Origin: Peptococcaceae bacterium
GTDB taxonomy: Bacteria; Bacillota; Desulfotomaculia; Desulfotomaculales; JACDOK01
Length of the DNA stretch: 60,235 nucleotides
NCBI GenBank assembly: GCA_017656185.1
Contig: JACDOK010000013.1
Coordinates: 1 to 60,235 of the forward strand
Direction of reading: 5' to 3'
Positions 1 through 9,709 of the stretch are shown in pieces. The position numbers and the translations under genes were made by a program. The stretch's first letter is position 1. Each line of letters begins with the position of its first letter. The notes beneath the pieces were generated by a model. That model was not told the DNA's origin and ran no database searches. It saw nothing but the letters and a program-made list of their open reading frames with translations.

Positions 1-28
1 GACCCAAAGAAATGCCTCAAACTCAATA

Positions 29-59
29 TTACATCGTGTTAATCCTGTTTATCCTGCCT
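29..59. repeat. Short AATCCTGTT-type intergenic repeat
   Basis: The spacer downstream of treY carries the motif GTTAATCCTGTTTATCCTG. The same motif (ATCCTGTTAATCCTGTC and variants) recurs at about 31059-31083, at the 3' end of tsaD, and at 40295-40312, at the 5' end of thiE. It belongs to the window-wide short-period spacer repeats. No gene is visible in bases 1-73. Confidence 0.55.
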
Positions 60-73
60 AAAATAGAGCATAT

Positions 74-2944
74 CTACGCCGGAGCCATCAGGGCAACGGG
101 AAAATTACGGAACACGCCGGCAAGAGGAAGAACACTACCCACCAGCGAGTCTGTACCGGGCGAGGCGGTTACTGTCTCCCCGGTCAGGACGTTACGCCAC
201 CGGTCCGGGCATTGCGCGGGTAAAATGAGACCGGTTTCATCCCATACCGGCTCCCCCAAAGGAGGGGCAGTTGGCAGTTCTTCCGGCGGGACATCACCTG
301 CACCTACCGCCCGGCGCGTGGTTTGAAGCCGTACCAGCAGACGGGGTACTACCACCAAGGCCCAGGTACTCCCTGCGCGGCGGGCAAAGGCACATACGTG
401 TTCGTACCTGGAACCCTTAGTTTCCACAGGGAGGTATTCCCCGGCGGCAAACAGTTCCCGGTGCGCCCGGCGAAAGTGCAGGGCTTTATAAGTAAGGTAG
501 AGCTTTATGTGCCCGTCTCTCCAAGAAGCCAGGAGTTTTTGGGCCAGAACCAAAGGACCGCTTTTTTTTTCCTCTTCCTGAAGCGCGGTCAGCAGCTGCG
601 CCCGTTTTTTAAAATCCACCGGGCGCCGGTTATCCGGGTCAACCAGGCTGAAATTCCAGAGCTCCGTTCCCTGGTAAAAATCGGGTACTCCCGGTGAGGT
701 GATCTTAACCAGGACCTGGGCCAGGGAATTTAAAGCGCCATAATAGGCGATAAATTTTTGAAAGCTCGTGAAGTCCTCCAGAAACCGGTTTTCTTCTTCC
801 GGTTCCAAAATGGACGCGACGAAATTTTTCAGGGCATCCTCGTAACCGGTGTCGAGATCAAGCCAGCTCGTGTGAACCTTGCCCTCCCTGGCCGCTTTAA
901 CCAGGTAAGCCTGCAATCGTTCCTTGAAGGCGGGAACTTCTTCCTCCCGAAGGGGCCAGGCGCCAAGAAGGGTCTGGTAAACCAACAGCTCCATATTGCC
1001 GTCGGGCACGCCTTTACCATTGACTACCGGTTTTTTCGATTGGTTTAAGCGGCACCAGTGCTCAAGCCGCTCAGCCCATACAGCAGGGATCTCCGAAAGC
1101 ACGTTCACCCTTGCCCGCACATCTTCGCTCCGCTTGGTATCGTGGGTGGACGTGGCGTTGAGGGTATGGGGCCATCGCTCCTGCCTTTTCTTATTGCGGC
1201 GGTGAAATTCCGCGACCGGTATCCCCGTCGTGCCGGGATCACCTCCCACCTCATTGAGAGAAACCAGCCGGTTGTACACGTAAAGAGCGGTATCCTCGAA
1301 ACCTTTGGCCATAATGGGGCCGGTAAACTGCTGCCAGCGCATGACAAAGCGCAGCCAATCCTGCCGCTGCTCTGCAGGCAGGTAGTCCGGGAATTCCAGC
1401 AGCAATACCCGCCGCAGGAAGTCAAAGGCCGGGCCCAGGGCGGGGTGCTGCTCCCCGGCCGCACCTACTGTCCGTTCAATGTACCTCCGGTCCCGGGCCG
1501 TGATCGTAAAGTCGCGGAGGTAGGTTCGGTAAACGGGAAGGCGCGCGGTCACTTCCACAAGGGCATCCTCCAGCTGGGTCAAGGTAAGGTCGCGGCCGTG
1601 GCGGTCACGCTCCGCCAGGCGCCCCAACGACCGCGCCAGGGTCCGTACCTCACCGGCGAACAGCTTTTTCATTACCCGCCGCTTCTGCGCCAAGACCACG
1701 GAAGTAAAGTCCGCTTCGGACCCGGTAAGCCGGCAGTAAATTTTATCCAGGACTGCAGCCCCTTGCCCGTCAACAAAGAGACCATTCACAGTATTCAGAA
1801 AGTCGTAGCCCGTAGTGCCGTAAACAGGCCAGTCCCGGGGCAGTTCCTCTTCGCCGCTGAGTATTTTTTCCGCCACCACGTAAAAGCCGGAACGGCCTAC
1901 CCCCGAAGACAGGCGATTTTGCAGCCGCTCCAGGTAAGTCGTGGGATCGTGCAGGCCGTCAATATGATCGACCCGGAGCCCGGTGACCTGTCCCGCCCCG
2001 GCAAGCTGTAACACAAGGGCATGGGTAGACGAAAACACCTGCCCGTCCTCCATCCGGAGCGACACCAGCTCGCTGACATCGAAGAACCGCCGGTAATTGA
2101 TTTCCTCCCTCGCCACCCGCCAAAAGGCAAGCCGGTAGGCCTGCTCGGACAGTATTCGATCCAGACGGTCAAAACTTGCCGGGTCCTCCTTGCGGCCATT
2201 TAACAGCCGTAGGTTTTCATCAATAAATTTCTTGATTTCCGGGTAGGCATAGTATAACTGCCAGAGCCTCTCTACGACCCGCTGGAAAGCCGCCCGGTCG
2301 CACAACTCATCCGGAGAACCGGCCAAATTCTTAAGTTCCCGCACCGCCGGGTGGCCCGCCCCGAGGGTTTTAGCGAGTTCTTCCAACCGGTACCTTAGGA
2401 TCCGGTGGTACGACCTCGGGCTAAGAGGTAGGCGCCACTCGTGGTAACAAACCCAGAAACCATTCTCTGCCAGGGTCAGGGTGAGCTCCCGGTTCTCCAG
2501 CGTTTTACCGTAAGGCGCACCCAAGATCGGAATCAGAACCTTGCCGGTCAAACCCGGCCTGGCAGGATGCCAGTCGACATCGAAGTAACTGGAGTAGGGA
2601 GAATCGGGGCCGTGGCGAAGGACGTCCACCCACCACGGGTTTTCGCTGCTGGCGGCCATGTGGTTGGGCACGATGTCCAGCAGCAGCCCCATCCCGTGCT
2701 GTTTTAACGACTCCGCCAGCGCCGAAAACGCCTCTTCACCCCCCAGTTCCGGGTTTAACCGGGTCGGGTCCGTTACGTCATAACCGTGGGGACTTCCCTG
2801 CCGGGCTTTGAGCAAAGGGGAAGCATAAAGGTCGGTAATACCCAGGGCCTGCAGGTAGGGTACCAGGGCCCGGGCATCACTGAAACGAAATTGCCTGTTG
2901 AACTGCAACCGGTAAGTGGCGCCGGGAATCCGCAAGTGCGCCAT
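74..2944 (-). CDS. treY: Malto-oligosyltrehalose synthase TreY
   Basis: GH13 enzyme that turns the reducing-end glucose of a maltodextrin into an alpha,alpha-1,1-linked trehalosyl end, the first step of the TreY-TreZ trehalose pathway in the cytoplasm. The N-terminus (IPGATYRLQFNRQFRF) and the early DLYASPLLKARQGSPHGYD block are typical of TreY. The catalytic Asp lies in RVDHIDGLHDP near residue 328 and the acid Glu in VVAEKIL near residue 360. At about 956 residues it is slightly longer than many TreY proteins (700-850). I chose the ATG at 2944 because GGAGGGG precedes it by 7 bases and because it lies 1 bp after the upstream gene's stop. The open frame continues upstream, but without family similarity. 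It is the last gene of the malQ-treZ-GH57-treY operon, and its neighbours support the assignment. Confidence 0.95.
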   Translation of the reverse strand: MAHLRIPGATYRLQFNRQFRFSDARALVPYLQALGITDLYASPLLKARQGSPHGYDVTDPTRLNPELGGEEAFSALAESLKQHGMGLLLDIVPNHMAASSENPWWVDVLRHGPDSPYSSYFDVDWHPARPGLTGKVLIPILGAPYGKTLENRELTLTLAENGFWVCYHEWRLPLSPRSYHRILRYRLEELAKTLGAGHPAVRELKNLAGSPDELCDRAAFQRVVERLWQLYYAYPEIKKFIDENLRLLNGRKEDPASFDRLDRILSEQAYRLAFWRVAREEINYRRFFDVSELVSLRMEDGQVFSSTHALVLQLAGAGQVTGLRVDHIDGLHDPTTYLERLQNRLSSGVGRSGFYVVAEKILSGEEELPRDWPVYGTTGYDFLNTVNGLFVDGQGAAVLDKIYCRLTGSEADFTSVVLAQKRRVMKKLFAGEVRTLARSLGRLAERDRHGRDLTLTQLEDALVEVTARLPVYRTYLRDFTITARDRRYIERTVGAAGEQHPALGPAFDFLRRVLLLEFPDYLPAEQRQDWLRFVMRWQQFTGPIMAKGFEDTALYVYNRLVSLNEVGGDPGTTGIPVAEFHRRNKKRQERWPHTLNATSTHDTKRSEDVRARVNVLSEIPAVWAERLEHWCRLNQSKKPVVNGKGVPDGNMELLVYQTLLGAWPLREEEVPAFKERLQAYLVKAAREGKVHTSWLDLDTGYEDALKNFVASILEPEEENRFLEDFTSFQKFIAYYGALNSLAQVLVKITSPGVPDFYQGTELWNFSLVDPDNRRPVDFKKRAQLLTALQEEEKKSGPLVLAQKLLASWRDGHIKLYLTYKALHFRRAHRELFAAGEYLPVETKGSRYEHVCAFARRAGSTWALVVVPRLLVRLQTTRRAVGAGDVPPEELPTAPPLGEPVWDETGLILPAQCPDRWRNVLTGETVTASPGTDSLVGSVLPLAGVFRNFPVALMAPA

Positions 2945-2945
2945 T

Positions 2946-5378
2946 TTATTTGCCCCTCCGTATCCGCAGCTTGTCGCCAAGAGCACTAAAGCGATCCACC
3001 CACAGCCGGGCGTCTTTATCCCCCTGCCCCGCCTTCTGCTTAAAGTCCAGGTAAATGGTTTTCAGCAATTCGTAATAGATGTTCTGCACCTTCCACAGGT
3101 CAACCTCAAAGGGAAGCGAACGGGCTAGATCACATGCCGCTTCCAAGTGCTCGAGCAAAGAGGGGTCGGTGGGCCGGTCCCGCAGCTGTTCTCCCATCCG
3201 TTCCAAGGTCTTTTGGAGGGCATGCCCCAGGACTTTACCATCGAGAGAAACGCCGGCCTTTTCAGCCTGGTTTAAGAAGTTTTTAACATGTTCGAGATCC
3301 AGTACTTCCTTTGCAAAGGCCCGGCGCAGGCTGGTGTTCAAGACGAATTCGGCGGCGGCCCGCAGGACATTGGGCTGGGGAATGTTTAATTCTTTTAAAA
3401 AATGCATCAAAGGAGCGTGCCGCTCGTATATCTGCCGGTAATCAGCCGCTATCTCCTCGAGGGTGGAATTAAGAACCAAATCCAATATTTCCCTTTGTTT
3501 GTCCCGGAAAAGCTGCCTCAGCGAGAAGGTTGCTCCTTCAAAATGCTGGTCCAGGAGCCGGGTGACTTCGGAAAAATCGTACCGGTCGAAAGCGCTGGTT
3601 ATCTCCCCTACCATCTTCTGATAATTCTCCTCGTCCTGGTAAAGCCGGACTCCACAATTCACATTGGTGTCGCCGAAACTGATCACCCCGTAACTCAGTG
3701 TTATCGATTCCCGTGTAATCTCCGAGATGATCCAGGCCCGTCCTACTGCTAATCTGGCCACTCTGGTCTCCCGGTTTTGGTGGTCTTGCCGCCGGACAAT
3801 ATAGCAGAATATGCGGGACTTGTCGTCATAGGACTCGAACAGCGAGCAAATGGCATAATGCGCGCCGACCTTAACCAAATCGATCATAGCCGGTTTGGCG
3901 AATTTTTCGTAAACATGGCAACCATCCCTGTGCTCGGGAATGTTGCTTTTTGCCTGAACGAGCATCTCGCAGAAGTGGGGTTCCAACGAATCGCCAAACA
4001 ACTCCTCGGCAAGCTGGATAACGCGCGCGGCGTACTGGAGAATCTGTACGCTCTCGATCCCCGAGATCTCGTCAAAAAACCAGCCACAGCTCGTAAACAT
4101 CAGCATGGCGTGTCGCTGCATTTCAAGTAACTTTAAGACGCGTACCTGCTCCTCCACGTTTAGCGGGCGGGTTCCGTGCTTCTCAAGAAAGCAATCGATA
4201 CTTTCCGGCGAGCGGTCCAGGACAACCGAAATGTAGTCGTTCCGCGCCGCCCAGGGGTCCTTAAGGAACTGGTGTGCGTGTTCCTGGTACTTAGGCGCTA
4301 GCGTGTTCCGCAACCAATTCAGGGCGTTGCGCAGCGGGGCACGCCAGGCCTGGCTCCATCCCGGGTGCATACCGGAGTTGCAGCCGCAGTTACTCCGCCA
4401 CCGCTCGACCCCGTGGGCACAGCTCCAGGAACTATTTTCGTTAATCTCCACTTCAAAGGTGGGCGGGTTCTTTTCCAGGTACTCACCGTAATTAGTAATC
4501 CGCGCCAGCTTGTGCGACTCAATGTAGTCAATGGCATAGGCCAGAGCCATGTCGCCGTGCCGGTGGTGATGGCCGTAAGTCTCGCCGTCGGTGGCAATGT
4601 TGACAAGCTGGGGCGTGCCGTGCTCATCGTTAAAGGCACTGATCAGCCGCTTGGCAAAATGCTCACCGTTCTTCAAAAGCCCCTCAAAAGCAATGGCCTG
4701 GGAGATATCGCCGTTGTAAAAGAAAACGCTGATCGTCCGGCCCGACCCGGGCAGGTGAACCAGGTAGGGTACGGTGGTATCAATTCCTTCGGGGCCCACA
4801 TCATACCACTCGCCAGTATCGATTCGACATACCCGCTGGGCCTGGTAAGGAGCCAGGATGGTAAAACGAATGCCGAGTTCGGCCATAATGTCAAGGGTTT
4901 CCAGGTCCACCGCCGTCTCAGGCAGCCACATTCCTTCCGGCCGCCGGCCAAAGCGGCGCTCAAAATCCCGGATGCCCCAATACACCTGGGTATATTTGTC
5001 GCGCCGGTTGGCCAGGGGCATGATCATGTGGCTGTAGGCCTGCGCGATGGCTGAACCGTGGCCGGAAAAGTTTTTCTGGCTTTCCCGGTCGGACTCGATT
5101 ATGGCCTGGTAAACTTCCGGCTCGTGTTTTTCCATCCAGGAAAGCAGCGTAGGGCCGAAATTGAAGCTGATTTTGGCATAGTTATTGACAATCTTCTTGA
5201 TCCAACCGTCGCCGTTTAAAATGCGCGAGGCCGTGTTAGGTTCGTAAGACTCGGCGGTAATCCGTTCATTCCAGTCGTGATAGGGATAGGCCGAGTCCTG
5301 GAGCTCAATGTCCTCCAGCCAGGGGTTCTCCCGCGGCGGCTGGTAAAAGTGGCCGTGAATGCAGACGTACCGTTCCAT
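2946..5378 (-). CDS. GH57-family glycoside hydrolase with DUF3536
   Basis: About 810-residue cytoplasmic protein (no signal peptide) with an N-terminal GH57-type fold. The opening HGHFYQPPRENPW, the FGRRPEGMWLPETAVDLETL block near residue 140 and the later DGETYGHHHRHGD are typical of GH57 alpha-amylase/branching-enzyme relatives. The C-terminal half matches what is known as DUF3536. Substrate specificity is not established for this subfamily; members commonly sit in alpha-glucan or trehalose clusters, so action on maltodextrin or glycogen is an inference. The ATG has GGAGGAG 8 bases upstream. The gene starts 5 bp after the treZ stop and ends 1 bp before treY, so it is probably translated as part of one operon. 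It may supply or trim the linear glucans used by TreY. Confidence 0.88.
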   Translation of the reverse strand: MERYVCIHGHFYQPPRENPWLEDIELQDSAYPYHDWNERITAESYEPNTASRILNGDGWIKKIVNNYAKISFNFGPTLLSWMEKHEPEVYQAIIESDRESQKNFSGHGSAIAQAYSHMIMPLANRRDKYTQVYWGIRDFERRFGRRPEGMWLPETAVDLETLDIMAELGIRFTILAPYQAQRVCRIDTGEWYDVGPEGIDTTVPYLVHLPGSGRTISVFFYNGDISQAIAFEGLLKNGEHFAKRLISAFNDEHGTPQLVNIATDGETYGHHHRHGDMALAYAIDYIESHKLARITNYGEYLEKNPPTFEVEINENSSWSCAHGVERWRSNCGCNSGMHPGWSQAWRAPLRNALNWLRNTLAPKYQEHAHQFLKDPWAARNDYISVVLDRSPESIDCFLEKHGTRPLNVEEQVRVLKLLEMQRHAMLMFTSCGWFFDEISGIESVQILQYAARVIQLAEELFGDSLEPHFCEMLVQAKSNIPEHRDGCHVYEKFAKPAMIDLVKVGAHYAICSLFESYDDKSRIFCYIVRRQDHQNRETRVARLAVGRAWIISEITRESITLSYGVISFGDTNVNCGVRLYQDEENYQKMVGEITSAFDRYDFSEVTRLLDQHFEGATFSLRQLFRDKQREILDLVLNSTLEEIAADYRQIYERHAPLMHFLKELNIPQPNVLRAAAEFVLNTSLRRAFAKEVLDLEHVKNFLNQAEKAGVSLDGKVLGHALQKTLERMGEQLRDRPTDPSLLEHLEAACDLARSLPFEVDLWKVQNIYYELLKTIYLDFKQKAGQGDKDARLWVDRFSALGDKLRIRRGK

Positions 5379-5383
5379 GACAG

Positions 5384-7237
5384 TTACTCCTCCTCAGCTC
5401 GTTCCAGCAGAAGGCACGTTTTGGGACTTAAGACGAGAGGGATCTCCCCCTGGGACTCAAGTGTGGCGGGCACTGCGCTGCCGCCGCCCAGCCAGCGCTC
5501 CTCCGCAGCGTCCAGCCGTTTGCGCCAGCGTCCCACCGGCACGGGCAGGACGACGGTTGTTTCAGCATCGTTAAAGGAAAAGACCAGGCATACTTCGTTG
5601 TCGCCGTTCCAGCGCCGAACAAAAAGCACCTGTTCCTGCTCGTAAGCGCGTACTTCCATATTTTCCCTATCCGGTTCCGCTAAGGCAGGTAATTCCCGGC
5701 GCAGCCGGATCAACTGCTGGTAGAAATTGTAGAGCACTAGGTGATGTCCTTGCCGGCGCAACTCGCGGTTGATACGGGAACATAAAAAAGTAGCCTCGTC
5801 CTGCGGGTCCGGCACCTCATCTTCCCATTCAAAGGCGGCAAACTCCTCCCGCCGGCCTTTGCGCACCGCTTCCGCCAGTTCCGGGTCCGAATGGCTGGTA
5901 AAATACTGAAAAGGCGCCATCTCGCCGTACTCTTCGCCCATAAACAACAGGGGAAGATAAGGAGAAAGGAGTACGACACCCGCAGCCAGCTTCAAATCGG
6001 AAAAGGGAACCAGCGCGCTCAGCCTTTCACCGCACGCCCGGTTACCCACCTGGTCGTGGTTCTGGGCAAAGACGACAAACTGGCGCGCGGAACACAAATG
6101 GGTGGCGTTGCCGTGCCGGCGGTTCCTGTAGGCGGAGTACTGGCCGGTATAGACATAACCCTCGCGGAAAGCCTTGGCCAATTGTTCCAAACGACCGAAG
6201 TCCCGGTAATATCCCCTCCGCTCCCCCGTCAACAGGGCGTGCAGGGCATGATGAAAGTCGTCGCTCCACTGGGCGTCCAAGCCGTACCCCCCTGCTGCCC
6301 GGGGCCGGATTACCCCGGCATCGTTGAGATCACTTTCCGCGATCACGTACACCCGGCGACCCAGCCGCTCGGCCTGCCGGTGCACCGCGGCGGCCAGTTC
6401 CTCCAAAAAAGGCAAAGCCGCCTTGTCCATAATGGCGTGAATGGCATCCAACCGCAGGCCGTCCATATGAAACTCCGTAATCCAGTAAAGGGCGTTTTCA
6501 ATAAAGTAGTGCCGCACTTCGTCACTGCCAGGCCCATCGAAGTTAATAGCCGGTCCCCACGGAGTACGATAACGGTCGGTGAAGTAGGGTGCGAAATCTC
6601 CTAAATAGTTTCCCTCGGGTCCCAGGTGGTTATAAACCACGTCGAGGAAAACGGCCAATCCCCACTTGTGGCAGGCGTCCACCAGCCGCTTCAGTCCTTC
6701 CGGCCCGCCGTAAGAGTTCTGTACGGCAAAGGGGTAAACCCCGTCGTACCCCCAGTTGCGCTTTCCCGGGAACTGGGCTACGGGCATGAGTTCGATGGCA
6801 TTAACGCCCAGCTCTTTAAGCTCGTCCAGGTAAGGAATGACGGCCTCAAAGGTTCCTTCAGGTGTAAAGGTCCCTACGTGGATCTCGTAGAAGATCAGGT
6901 CTGGTTGAGCCAGTCCAAACCAGCAGCCGTCGGACCAGGTAAAGGCGCGGGGATCCACTACCTGTGAGGGTCCGTGAACACCCTGCGGCTGGTAACGCGA
7001 AGCAGGATCGGGCCGTTTTTTTTCTCCGTCGAGGAGGTAAAAGTAAAGGCTGTCCGGCTCCACTCCCGTCACCGTGCCGCAGAAATAGCCCCGTTCATTC
7101 CGAGTAAGCGGTATCAGCTGCTCCCGGGGCTCTATGATATGTACGGCAACGCTGTCGGCCCGGGGAGCCCATACGCGAAACCGGCAGCAGCCATCCCCAA
7201 GGTAAATGGCACCAAGACTTGCGTCGTACTTGTTCAT
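5384..7237 (-). CDS. treZ: Malto-oligosyltrehalose trehalohydrolase TreZ
   Basis: GH13 enzyme that releases free trehalose from the trehalosyl end made by TreY. Domain order: N-terminal CBM48-like beta domain (CRFRVWAPRADSVAVHI, residues about 17-35), then a TIM barrel with MDGLRLDAIHAIMD (nucleophile Asp near residue 266), VIAESDLND (acid Glu near residue 300) and FAQNHDQVGNR (near residue 392), then a C-terminal beta domain. Its 617 residues match the family. The ATG overlaps the malQ stop by 4 bp (ATGA), which suggests translational coupling, and GGGGG lies 9 bases upstream. Family and context agree; a glycogen-branching enzyme is the main alternative but is made unlikely by the adjacent treY. 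Confidence 0.95.
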   Translation of the reverse strand: MNKYDASLGAIYLGDGCCRFRVWAPRADSVAVHIIEPREQLIPLTRNERGYFCGTVTGVEPDSLYFYLLDGEKKRPDPASRYQPQGVHGPSQVVDPRAFTWSDGCWFGLAQPDLIFYEIHVGTFTPEGTFEAVIPYLDELKELGVNAIELMPVAQFPGKRNWGYDGVYPFAVQNSYGGPEGLKRLVDACHKWGLAVFLDVVYNHLGPEGNYLGDFAPYFTDRYRTPWGPAINFDGPGSDEVRHYFIENALYWITEFHMDGLRLDAIHAIMDKAALPFLEELAAAVHRQAERLGRRVYVIAESDLNDAGVIRPRAAGGYGLDAQWSDDFHHALHALLTGERRGYYRDFGRLEQLAKAFREGYVYTGQYSAYRNRRHGNATHLCSARQFVVFAQNHDQVGNRACGERLSALVPFSDLKLAAGVVLLSPYLPLLFMGEEYGEMAPFQYFTSHSDPELAEAVRKGRREEFAAFEWEDEVPDPQDEATFLCSRINRELRRQGHHLVLYNFYQQLIRLRRELPALAEPDRENMEVRAYEQEQVLFVRRWNGDNEVCLVFSFNDAETTVVLPVPVGRWRKRLDAAEERWLGGGSAVPATLESQGEIPLVLSPKTCLLLERAEEE

Positions 7238-9297
7238 TGAGATTTACCCCCTTCCCGGCGCAAGCGATTAATCTGCCGCAGCATCTCCAACACTTCAGGC
7301 ATCCGGCTGAATTCCTCAAAAGCACAGCGGGTTTTGCGCCGCCAGTTGGGGCACTCCTCACCCGTAGTACCGGGAACATTTTGGGGCCTCTGCTCCTGCC
7401 ACAAATCCTCCAGGTTAACCAGGACAATCCGGGCCCGGCTTGCGGCCAAGTACGCAAGGCAGGCTTCCAGGACGGCCCTTGTATTGTCCGTGGGAGCTTC
7501 AAGCCAACCCTTCCGGGCCAAGAAGCTTGTGAGGACAGCCTGGTCGTCCCGGTCCTTCTCCCGCCAGAAAGCAGCAAAAGGAGGCATATCGTGGGTATTG
7601 AGGCTTGCCACGACATTGATAGAAGGAGCGCGCAGCGCTTTATGCGGGTCCGGCGTAAACTCAAACGGAAGCACGTACATGCGGTGTATCTTGTGCCTAC
7701 CCATGGCCGACCGGATATAACGGGGTACCGTTCCCAGGTCCTCGCCCACGATAAGCGCCTTATGCCGGTGAGATTCCAAAGCCAAAATAGCATAAAACTC
7801 ATCGGCCCGGTAAGACACGTACACCCCGTCCCGGGCAGGCAGGCCGCGAGGTATCCAGAAAAGCCGGTGCAGTCCCATTACGTGGTCAATGCGTAACGCC
7901 CCGGCGTGCCGGAGGTGGTGGCGCAGACAGGCAATATAGTAGCGGTAACCCTGTTCCCGAACGCGCTCCGGGTGCAGGGGCGGAAAGCCCCAGTCCTGGC
8001 CCTCAGTAAAAAACGGATCCGGGGGCGCACCGCCGCTGGCATCCAGGACGAAGATGCCGCGCTCGCGCCAGACGTCGTACCCGGCGCGGTGAACCCCCAG
8101 CGGTAAATCCAGGTAGAGCCCCGGCCCGTGCTGCCAGGCCAGTGTTGAAAGAGACTGCATCTGTTCACGGGCCAGCCACTGCACGTACAGGTGATATCTC
8201 GCGACTTCCGGGTCGTAGTCTCCTTCCCGGAGGACGCCATTCTGCATTCGCTCGGGCCATGCCGGCCAGCCGGCACACTGCCGTTCCACGGCGGCCCGGA
8301 AGCGGGCGTAATCACTTACCGCCGGGTACGCCTTCACCCAGCGTTGAAAAGCGGCCTGCCGCTCGCCATCCGCGGTAAAAAAGCAACGGGCCAGGTGCTC
8401 AAGAACCCGGCGTTTAACCGTCATCTCGTGCCGGTAATCTACCAGGGGTTTCGCCCGCAGGCGTGCAAGCTCATCTTGAAAAGCTGCGGACTCCAGCAAT
8501 TCCCGTGCCGGTGGGCACGATTTAAGCTCCGGAACGCGGGTAATATCCAGGTAGAACTCGTTCCAAAACAGGCGGCTGACCGGTTCATAAGGGCTTGGGT
8601 TAAAGGGCTCATCCAAAAAAGAAGCCAACAGCGGCAAAACGCCGGCTAAACTACCTCCCAGTCCCCCTACCCAATGCAGCAAATTCCCCAGATCGGAAAA
8701 GTCGCCGGCACCCCAGCTTTTCATAGAACGCAGTGCATAGAGCGGGAGAAAGACCCCCCATATCCGGCTCGCCTTATCGGTAAGGGTATATGCCCTGCGG
8801 GGAGCGGTGATGACCAGGGTTTCCCAAGAACGGCCTGACAAAGCCAGTGTCAGGCGGTGATACCCCCAGGGTAACCCCGGCGGCAAATTAAGCCGTTTGA
8901 CCACGTAATCCACACCCTCTACCGCAGCTGCCTGCAGCACGGGCAGATTGGCCAAGCGGCAGGTCCAGGACAGCACATTCCCGGTTTCCAACTCCAGCCG
9001 GCAATCAACCAAACCGTCTGCTTGGCTCGCAGCCAGGCGCAGTTCAAGATAAGCGGGCTTTCCGTCCCACGCTACAACCACCGGTTCGCAAAAGCGCTGC
9101 CAGTGTGCTTGCCGTGCCTCCCGCAGGGCGCCGGGAACGTCGGCCAAATTCCGAACCGGTACCCCCAGCGCGCGGAGCACGGCCAGCAGCGAACGCGGCG
9201 CGGCCAAGCGGCGGCGGCGGTTAACATCGTAATAAGCGGTCTGCACGCCGTGAAATCGCGCCAGTTGATGAAGCAAGCGGACCTGTTTTCCGGACAT
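7234..9297 (-). CDS. malQ: 4-alpha-glucanotransferase (amylomaltase) MalQ
   Basis: GH77 disproportionating enzyme that transfers glucan segments between maltodextrins, supplying chains long enough for TreY. Recognisable GH77 blocks are MKSWGAGDFSDLGNL near residue 193, the nucleophile region ALRIDHVMGLHRLFWIPRG near residue 470, LIVGEDLGTVP near 520, and LNTHDMPPFAAFW near 567. At 687 residues it is the longer bacterial type with an extra N-terminal region of about 170 residues. The ATG at 9297 is preceded by GGGAG at 9 bases. It is the first gene of the operon malQ-treZ-GH57-treY; no obvious regulator or glucan phosphorylase lies nearby. Confidence 0.94.
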   Translation of the reverse strand: MSGKQVRLLHQLARFHGVQTAYYDVNRRRRLAAPRSLLAVLRALGVPVRNLADVPGALREARQAHWQRFCEPVVVAWDGKPAYLELRLAASQADGLVDCRLELETGNVLSWTCRLANLPVLQAAAVEGVDYVVKRLNLPPGLPWGYHRLTLALSGRSWETLVITAPRRAYTLTDKASRIWGVFLPLYALRSMKSWGAGDFSDLGNLLHWVGGLGGSLAGVLPLLASFLDEPFNPSPYEPVSRLFWNEFYLDITRVPELKSCPPARELLESAAFQDELARLRAKPLVDYRHEMTVKRRVLEHLARCFFTADGERQAAFQRWVKAYPAVSDYARFRAAVERQCAGWPAWPERMQNGVLREGDYDPEVARYHLYVQWLAREQMQSLSTLAWQHGPGLYLDLPLGVHRAGYDVWRERGIFVLDASGGAPPDPFFTEGQDWGFPPLHPERVREQGYRYYIACLRHHLRHAGALRIDHVMGLHRLFWIPRGLPARDGVYVSYRADEFYAILALESHRHKALIVGEDLGTVPRYIRSAMGRHKIHRMYVLPFEFTPDPHKALRAPSINVVASLNTHDMPPFAAFWREKDRDDQAVLTSFLARKGWLEAPTDNTRAVLEACLAYLAASRARIVLVNLEDLWQEQRPQNVPGTTGEECPNWRRKTRCAFEEFSRMPEVLEMLRQINRLRREGGKSQ

Positions 9298-9438
9298 GGC
9301 TGTTAACTCCCAGCTTTAAGGTACTCAGAATATTATCCCTTCTTTGATGGTTTTGTATGAGGGATGATTTCTTTGGACCAGTGGGGCGGTGTCTTGATTT
9401 TCTTACCGGGAGTATGATAAGATATATAAGTCCGGGTT

Positions 9439-9514
9439 GGGCCCGTAGCTCAGATGGGAGAGCACTTGACTCGCATTCAAGAGGTCGGGGGTTCAAGTCC
9501 CCTCGGGTCCACCA
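9439..9514 (+). tRNA. tRNA-Ala (anticodon CGC)
   Basis: A complete 76-nt cloverleaf can be drawn: acceptor stem 9439-9445 with 9504-9510, D stem GCTC/GAGC, anticodon stem CTTGA/TCAAG with loop CTCGCAT (anticodon CGC at 9472-9474), T arm GGGGG-TTCAAGT-CCCCT with a terminal pair mismatch, and an encoded CCA at 9512-9514. The acceptor stem contains the G3-U70 wobble pair that defines alanine identity. CGC reads the GCG codon. It is a single gene with a terminator just downstream. Confidence 0.97.
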
Positions 9515-9530
9515 GAAATCAAGAAATTAA

Positions 9531-9557
9531 AAGGCTTCCGAAGTGGAAGCCTTTTTT
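9531..9557 (+). terminator. Intrinsic terminator after tRNA-Ala
   Basis: A perfect 9-bp stem, AAGGCTTCC/GGAAGCCTT, with loop GAAGT is followed by a T run. It ends the tRNA transcript 16 bp after the CCA. Confidence 0.9.
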
Positions 9558-9709
9558 ATTAATGTTAAGTTGAATGCATGCATCTTCTCTACTATTCCTG
9601 TAGGTTTATGTTAAGTTATTGTGGTATAATTATCCAAGATATCATTAACCAGTTAAGGAAAGATACAGCATATAATTTGCTGGATAAAAAGAGCGTGGAG
9701 TAGAAACGT

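Noticed and set aside
1058-2011. 317-codon open frame on the plus strand inside treY
   Set aside because: It lies fully opposite treY, has no ribosome site and its translation shows no family features; it is a by-product of GC-rich codon use.
5891-6604. 237-codon plus-strand frame inside treZ
   Set aside because: Antisense shadow of treZ; low complexity and no initiation signal.
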